Shown: positions 59,404 through 64,000 of the stretch, piece after piece | Numbering within the stretch: position 1 is the stretch's first letter | Layout of the letters: the number at the start of each line of letters is the position of its first letter | NCBI GenBank assembly: GCA_963920665.1 | Contig: OY987265.1 | Coordinates: 1,493,001-1,557,000 of the forward strand | DNA: 64,000 nucleotides | Source of the DNA: Straminergon stramineum | Lineage: Eukaryota > Streptophyta > Bryopsida > Hypnales > Calliergonaceae | Reading direction: 5' to 3' | Program-made: the position numbers and the translations under genes | The notes under the pieces: model-generated | Seen by the model: the letters and a program-made list of their open reading frames with translations, nothing else | The model's database searches: none | Told to the model about the DNA's origin: nothing

Positions 59404-59960
59404 ACTTTCTCTTTGTATCTTGGACATTTGACTAACAAATATATCAAATTTAGCCATGGTTCCAATTTTACTTGATTTTTCACAAAATTGCTTCATAAAA
59501 ACACGGTATTTCACCATTGATATTGAGCACTTGATACTTGATTGTCCTACAACTACAATTATTGGTAGTCATTATCACATCAAGATTTGGGACAAATATT
59601 GGAATTACGTAAAGATGGGTACACTCATAATCACATTGTGTCTAAAACTGCCATTATCATAGCATTTACATCTCCAGAATTAATATGTACCTATGTTGAA
59701 GAAATGATTTTAAAACATCTACCAAGAAAAACTTTGACCATCTATAACTTTTGCATATGGTATCAAAATGTTACATTCTTTTGGGCGTTCTTGTTGGCAA
59801 ATGAATACTCCCTAGCCCGTCATCTAATTTCCTCTATCTAGTCCTCCTTGTTGCCTAGTGATTGCCTACAGTGCAGTCATAATGAAGAGACAGAAGAATT
59901 TCGTGAGTGTATACACAAAAGGCAAAAAATCGATTACAGCCGAATGAAGATAAGACATCT
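59404..59960. other. AT-rich spacer between copia and the membrane-protein gene
   Basis: Two overlapping short plus-strand frames (59456-59841) show no domain. The right part may be the 3' untranslated region of the neighbouring minus-strand gene. Confidence 0.4.
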
Positions 59961-61291
59961 CTACTGAGGTTTCTCACAGATGCACTTCTTGACGTTAATC
60001 CATCGCCATCTCGTCTTCGACATCGAACGAAAATATCGGTATTCCTTGATCTTGACTCCAAAAAGTTTCAACTTCTGAGCAGCTGGAAAAGACATTAGGA
60101 AAGAACCAGAAAGAAATGCTAAACGTTTTCCAAACTGGAATGCTTTTCTCAGCCCTTGCCAGATGACCGAAGCAATTGCCACCCAACCTGTGAAGCAGAA
60201 CTTAATCAGCTACGAACTCCACAGAAACCATGAGCTATCAAAAGAACACAAGGGGTTCCCATGGAAGATTTAACGCCCATGAGCTTGAAATTCAATTCGA
60301 AGTGATTTCTACCAGAAACGAAAACGAAAACGAAAAATTCTATTTCGCTTATCAGTTCGACATGTTTAAGCATAAGGAGGATTCATAAAAGGGGCATTCA
60401 ATATCGATATCTGAGTACCGTAATCTGAGAGACCGGTGGCTCACCCGAAAGAATAATGACTGCCCACACGCTAAAGAAAGCAATGGAACCGATCGTGAGA
60501 CCTCCAAAGCCCAGCGCTCCCACATACACCACAGTAAGCGATGAGAAAAAAAATGCCATGATAAAACAGACCGTCGAAAAGGCCACGAAAAAACTCGCAA
60601 ATGCAACATTTAAAGTCGAGTAGACGAAAAGGAGTGCAAGAGCTATCGCCGACGTAACAGCTACAAGAGCAGCAAAGCCCACCTGCACAGCAAAATGTGG
60701 ACGTCCAAATTCCAGTTCAGAAACAGGAGTGGGATTGGCAGGAAGTGACTTGGAAATCTGAGAAAAGAACTCGTCTAGATTAATGGACGAGTTACCAAAA
60801 CAAACGTAGAAATTCATGTCATTCTTAATAGATAACTAATAACCTTCTTCACAATTGTGCACGAAGAAAATTCACAGGACTCCACCACAAATCTCTTGCA
60901 ACGTTTATTGTATAAAAATCCTACCTGTTTGAGATACGCTCAGCATTGAGCTCATGAGCTCCACGAAAAATAGTTGCACACTAAAAATGGCAGAGAGAGG
61001 GGAGGATAAAATTTGAGGCGATGTACTTACTGCAGCGATAAGGAATCCTCTCCCAGGTCCTCCATGGCGCATCCAATTGACTGTATAAGAATTTGTGAAA
61101 CTCTTGATCATTGGAGGGAACCGATAACGATGCCCTACAGTATGCCATTTGGCCAAAATGAAGAGAGGTTTTCCGTTGTTCTCTCTTACCCAATCTTGTC
61201 CAACTTTCCCAACTGCATCCTCCGATACCTTACGAGGCTCTCTGGATTGCATTGGACAAGCTAAAATATTGATCTCTTCCTGCTCAACCAT
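59961..61291 (-). CDS. Unrecognised multi-pass membrane protein, four exons
   Basis: A gene model with consistent phases joins 61031-61291, 60925-60958, 60445-60774 and 59961-60187 (852 bases, 283 residues). The second exon uses a weaker acceptor (gtggag) because it keeps one frame into the next exon; acceptance at 60980 would be the alternative and breaks that frame. The first exon is soluble and charged (MVEQEEINILACPMQSREPR, later FILAKWHTVGHRYRFPPM). The third exon encodes about 100 mostly hydrophobic residues, enough for three or four helices, with Gly-rich turns (VYVGALGFGGLTIGSIAFFS). The last exon is amphipathic and ends with a Lys/Arg-rich tail. I do not recognise the family. A lipid-droplet or ER hairpin protein is conceivable but unproven. 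No signal peptide is evident. Confidence 0.65.
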
Positions 61292-63080
61292 GGTCTCCTG
61301 CTGGTGATTTCTGACGGCTAGGGTGCGCTTGATTTCGATGTGGATATAAGAAATTCCAGACTCAATCGATAACTCTGATCAAAGAGTCCAAAACCATGCT
61401 GATGTCCGTCTTTCAGGCTGGGGTGATTTGAAATCCCGGGTGCCCGCTGAGGGTGTCAGGTTGAAAGTACATTTTGTGCTTAAGTGAAATCTATTGTAGT
61501 TAATTTTGATTAACCCAAGATGTACAAATCATAAGTTCGATGCTCTAGAGAGCCACATACCGCTTCTAGCAGCGACCACCACTTCACCCCTAGACGAAAG
61601 AGTACCGCGCGATGGCTGGTGCGCGTCTGCTTCCCAGAGAAGATATCAACAACTCCACCTCCCTCAAACCCAAAATAGGTTACTCCCGCTATCCCCACAA
61701 CTGCGACAAAAATGGATCTGAAGGAGAGATCGCCACATATTCTCCCTCCAACCCACAGCTCCCAATCCCCGGCTACCGTGCTTAGCTAACCAAGGAATTC
61801 AACATGAACCAGTGATACAACCCAATCAAAACCTACAGTCACAAGCTGTCTCCCCTCCACGTTCCAAGCTCAAACTACAGACATCCTGCTCGAAAAAAAG
61901 TCGAGCGAGCCCAAAGATCTGTCCCCGCAGTTCCAACTCTCGTCTTGTACTCCTCATTTGCACCCGCCCGCCCACCTACCCCTCCCTCCGTCCCTCTGTC
62001 TGTCTGCAACTCCGTATCCACGCAGCAGCGAAAGTGACAAGGAAATACCCGTCCTGCACAATGAAGACAATAATGAAGACTACCGTGCGCTAAGCCTGCC
62101 TCTGCGGGCCAAATGGACCACTTCCGATTCCCACGTCACCCAAGCAGGGACCGAGGCCAACAATGCCAATCAACGCGCGGGCGAGCTCTGCGTTCTTCCG
62201 TCTTCCAACAGTACGTTATATATGTCGGGAATAAGTTAAGTCAAGTCATCGTCGATCTTTTCTTATGATGCAATATCAAAACAGATGCGCACCTCGATCC
62301 CCTCGCCTCGCCACATTCACCCCAGTAGCGCCACGGAGTATAGCGCCCCCCCGCAGCCACTCGCCCGCTGCCATTCCCCTCTTGAACTTGGAGCCCTTCC
62401 CCTTCCGCCAGAGGGAGAGTAGGCAAAGAAGGAAACGGAAACCAGGTTGGGCATCTCGAGACGCAACTGACTAAGCTTCGAAAGAGAGCAGGCAGCAGTC
62501 ATGAACTGGGGTCGCGTGCGCTGTCCTGCACTCCTGCCTGAGGGGCTTCTTAACTTCCCCGCCTGTCTGCCTACCTGGCGGCCTGGCGGGTGCTGCAGGC
62601 TTTTCCTTTCCTTTCCGCCGCCGCCATCAGCCGCGGTCCGCCGCGGAGAGCCGTGACCTCCCCTGAAGGGAATGGATTGTGAGCAGAAGGCCTGCGACCA
62701 TCGCTCCTGAGCCTCCAGTTTGGGCGGACACGGAGGGTGGGCCCTATCCGCCCCTTCAGTGGAGTTCTGGCACCCCATCCCATCCCATAACTTAATAAGT
62801 TATATAACTTAACTCAGTTCGGAAATGGATCCTCGGCTACTCCGCTGGCCAATCAAGTCGGGGACCCTGGGCCCAGAGACGGACGGACGGACGGATCCAC
62901 TCCGTCCACTCCCACGGCAGGCAGGGGCGCCATGCTGGCAGAGCGAGGTCGTTGTGCAGCCCTGCCTACTTGGACGGAGTTGTCCAAGTTTCAGCTGGTG
63001 AAACCTACAGCACTGTAAGGAAGAGACTGAAACAGCGAAACTTAGAGGCCGGCCTTCATGTGGGAGTAAGAAGCTTAGTT
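61292..63080. other. GC-rich upstream region without a supported gene
   Basis: About 61.5-63.0 kb is notably GC- and C-rich compared with the rest of the window. Overlapping frames run on both strands (61812-62239 plus, 62265-62474 plus, 62317-62778 minus) but read as low-complexity Pro, Arg, Ser and Gly text. (GGAC)4 lies near 62880. It could be a CpG-rich promoter region of the membrane-protein gene or of a gene beyond reach. Confidence 0.35.
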
Positions 63081-64000
63081 TAACCCTTATGCAACATTCA
63101 CTTGCCTCGAGGGCAGCCCATGGGAATCAAAAATCTCCTTGAAGCATGGGATCGGTCTCGTTGCTTGATCAAAGTTTGTACAGTGAGGGCATGCAAGGGG
63201 AATAGTCAATAGTCAATAGTGCTTTGACTTTAGGGCCTAAAAGTGGTGTTTGGCAAGCCATATTTTCTATTGAAGTGGGTCTAATAGGTTGGAGCATTCC
63301 CCAAAACAAAAATGCAAAAAACACCTTTTGTCAAACAATTCTCTCAAGACCAAACCCAAAAGGATTAGCTTGTTGTTTGAGGGGTAATCACAGAATGATG
63401 TTGCAGCTAATTATTATCTCAGTAATGACTTTGCTAGTTTGTGCAAGATGAACGATTAACAATTTTCATTTAGTTATTTTTTCACATGCATGTTGAGGTT
63501 TTGTTCTATAATGGACACCAAGAATATGGTTCATTTATGGTTTTGGTTTTCTCTACAAATGAAGATGTCAAAAAATAGTAAATGGCTACTCACATTGCAC
63601 TCCCAATCGGTCTTGGTTCAACATGCCTTGTTCTAAAAATTCAAGTCTAGGTTGTTCTATTCAACTAGTACAAATTTTCATTGATTCAGAGTAGTGAGCT
63701 AACTTAGTGCTTGGGCAATTTTTAGTGTGGGGACTTGTTGAAGTTGATAATTGCAACTTCTTAGTCATGTGCACAACTATCAAGTATTGTGCATGTGCTT
63801 GAAGAATTATAGCACAGGGCACGCTTACTTGCAATAAATACATTTGATGGTGTTCTAATTTTGTAAGTGATCTTTCTAAAGCATTACCATCACTTAATTA
63901 AAGTATTGTTTACTTGCAATCCTATTTTCAAAGGTTGTATACTATATCTATATGCTTGTCATACACAAAAATCTTGTGCTAAGATCATATTGTGCCAACA
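63081..64000. other. AT-rich end of window, possible TTAA-element fragment
   Basis: At 63080-63150 the text ttaacccttatgcaac with 'gggaatcaa' after it resembles the left end of the 231-bp TTAA family, without a matching right end. The rest shows nothing I can support. Confidence 0.3.

Noticed and set aside
62317..62778. 153-codon minus-strand frame in GC-rich DNA
   Set aside because: Low-complexity Arg, Ser, Gly and Pro text, overlapped by frames on the other strand; explained by base composition.

Overview
This looks like nuclear DNA of a land plant. It is mostly AT-rich intergenic sequence full of small inverted-repeat elements and decayed transposons, with three intron-rich genes of plant type. 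The lineage cannot be fixed from the sequence alone. Canonical GT/AG introns, a ZIF1-like transporter, an HBS1 with a RanBP2 finger and a Ty1/copia element fit any streptophyte with a large genome; an early-diverging lineage (fern, lycophyte or bryophyte) is possible but not shown.

Layout. 1-18.2 kb: no intact gene. It holds tRNA-like SINE promoter boxes (about 640-820), a degenerate tandem repeat, a broken hAT (DUF659) transposase (about 2.6-6.4 kb) interrupted by a 952-bp TTAA-flanked element, a second copy of that element at 14.7 kb, a 230-bp TTAA element at 11.2 kb, a GGCC-ended element at 16.8 kb and a TA-flanked element at 17.8 kb. 18.4-23.9 kb: ZIFL-type major facilitator gene on the minus strand, about 18 exons, with ACCGG-rich and G-box-containing DNA upstream. 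25-34.7 kb: a cluster of mobile elements, including two more small TTAA elements, a 3.43-kb non-coding element with long terminal inverted repeats and a perfect 10-bp target duplication, a Tourist-like element, a perfect 32-bp inverted repeat, and two TTAA elements lying 2 bp apart. 34.7-43 kb: an inverted duplication, a 132-bp mini-CACTA element and remains of a PIF/Harbinger element with another TTAA element inside it. 45.6-50.8 kb: HBS1-like ribosome-rescue GTPase, minus strand, 11 exons whose phases all agree (741 residues). 53.8-59.4 kb: complete, apparently very young Ty1/copia retrotransposon with identical 245-bp LTRs and a single 1368-codon gag-pol. 60.0-61.3 kb: unrecognised multi-pass membrane protein, minus strand, four exons. 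The last 2.7 kb is GC-rich DNA, then AT-rich DNA, without a gene I can support.

The three host genes are unrelated housekeeping or transport functions and do not form a system. The most unusual content is mobile. Several non-autonomous families end in TTAA-CCCCTAAA, TTAA-CCCTTTAGT or TTAA-CCCTT(A/G)AACG, which is piggyBac-like and unexpected in a plant. The copia element carries a primer-binding site matching the anticodon arm of initiator tRNA-Met (half-tRNA priming, as in Drosophila copia) instead of the usual tRNA 3' end.
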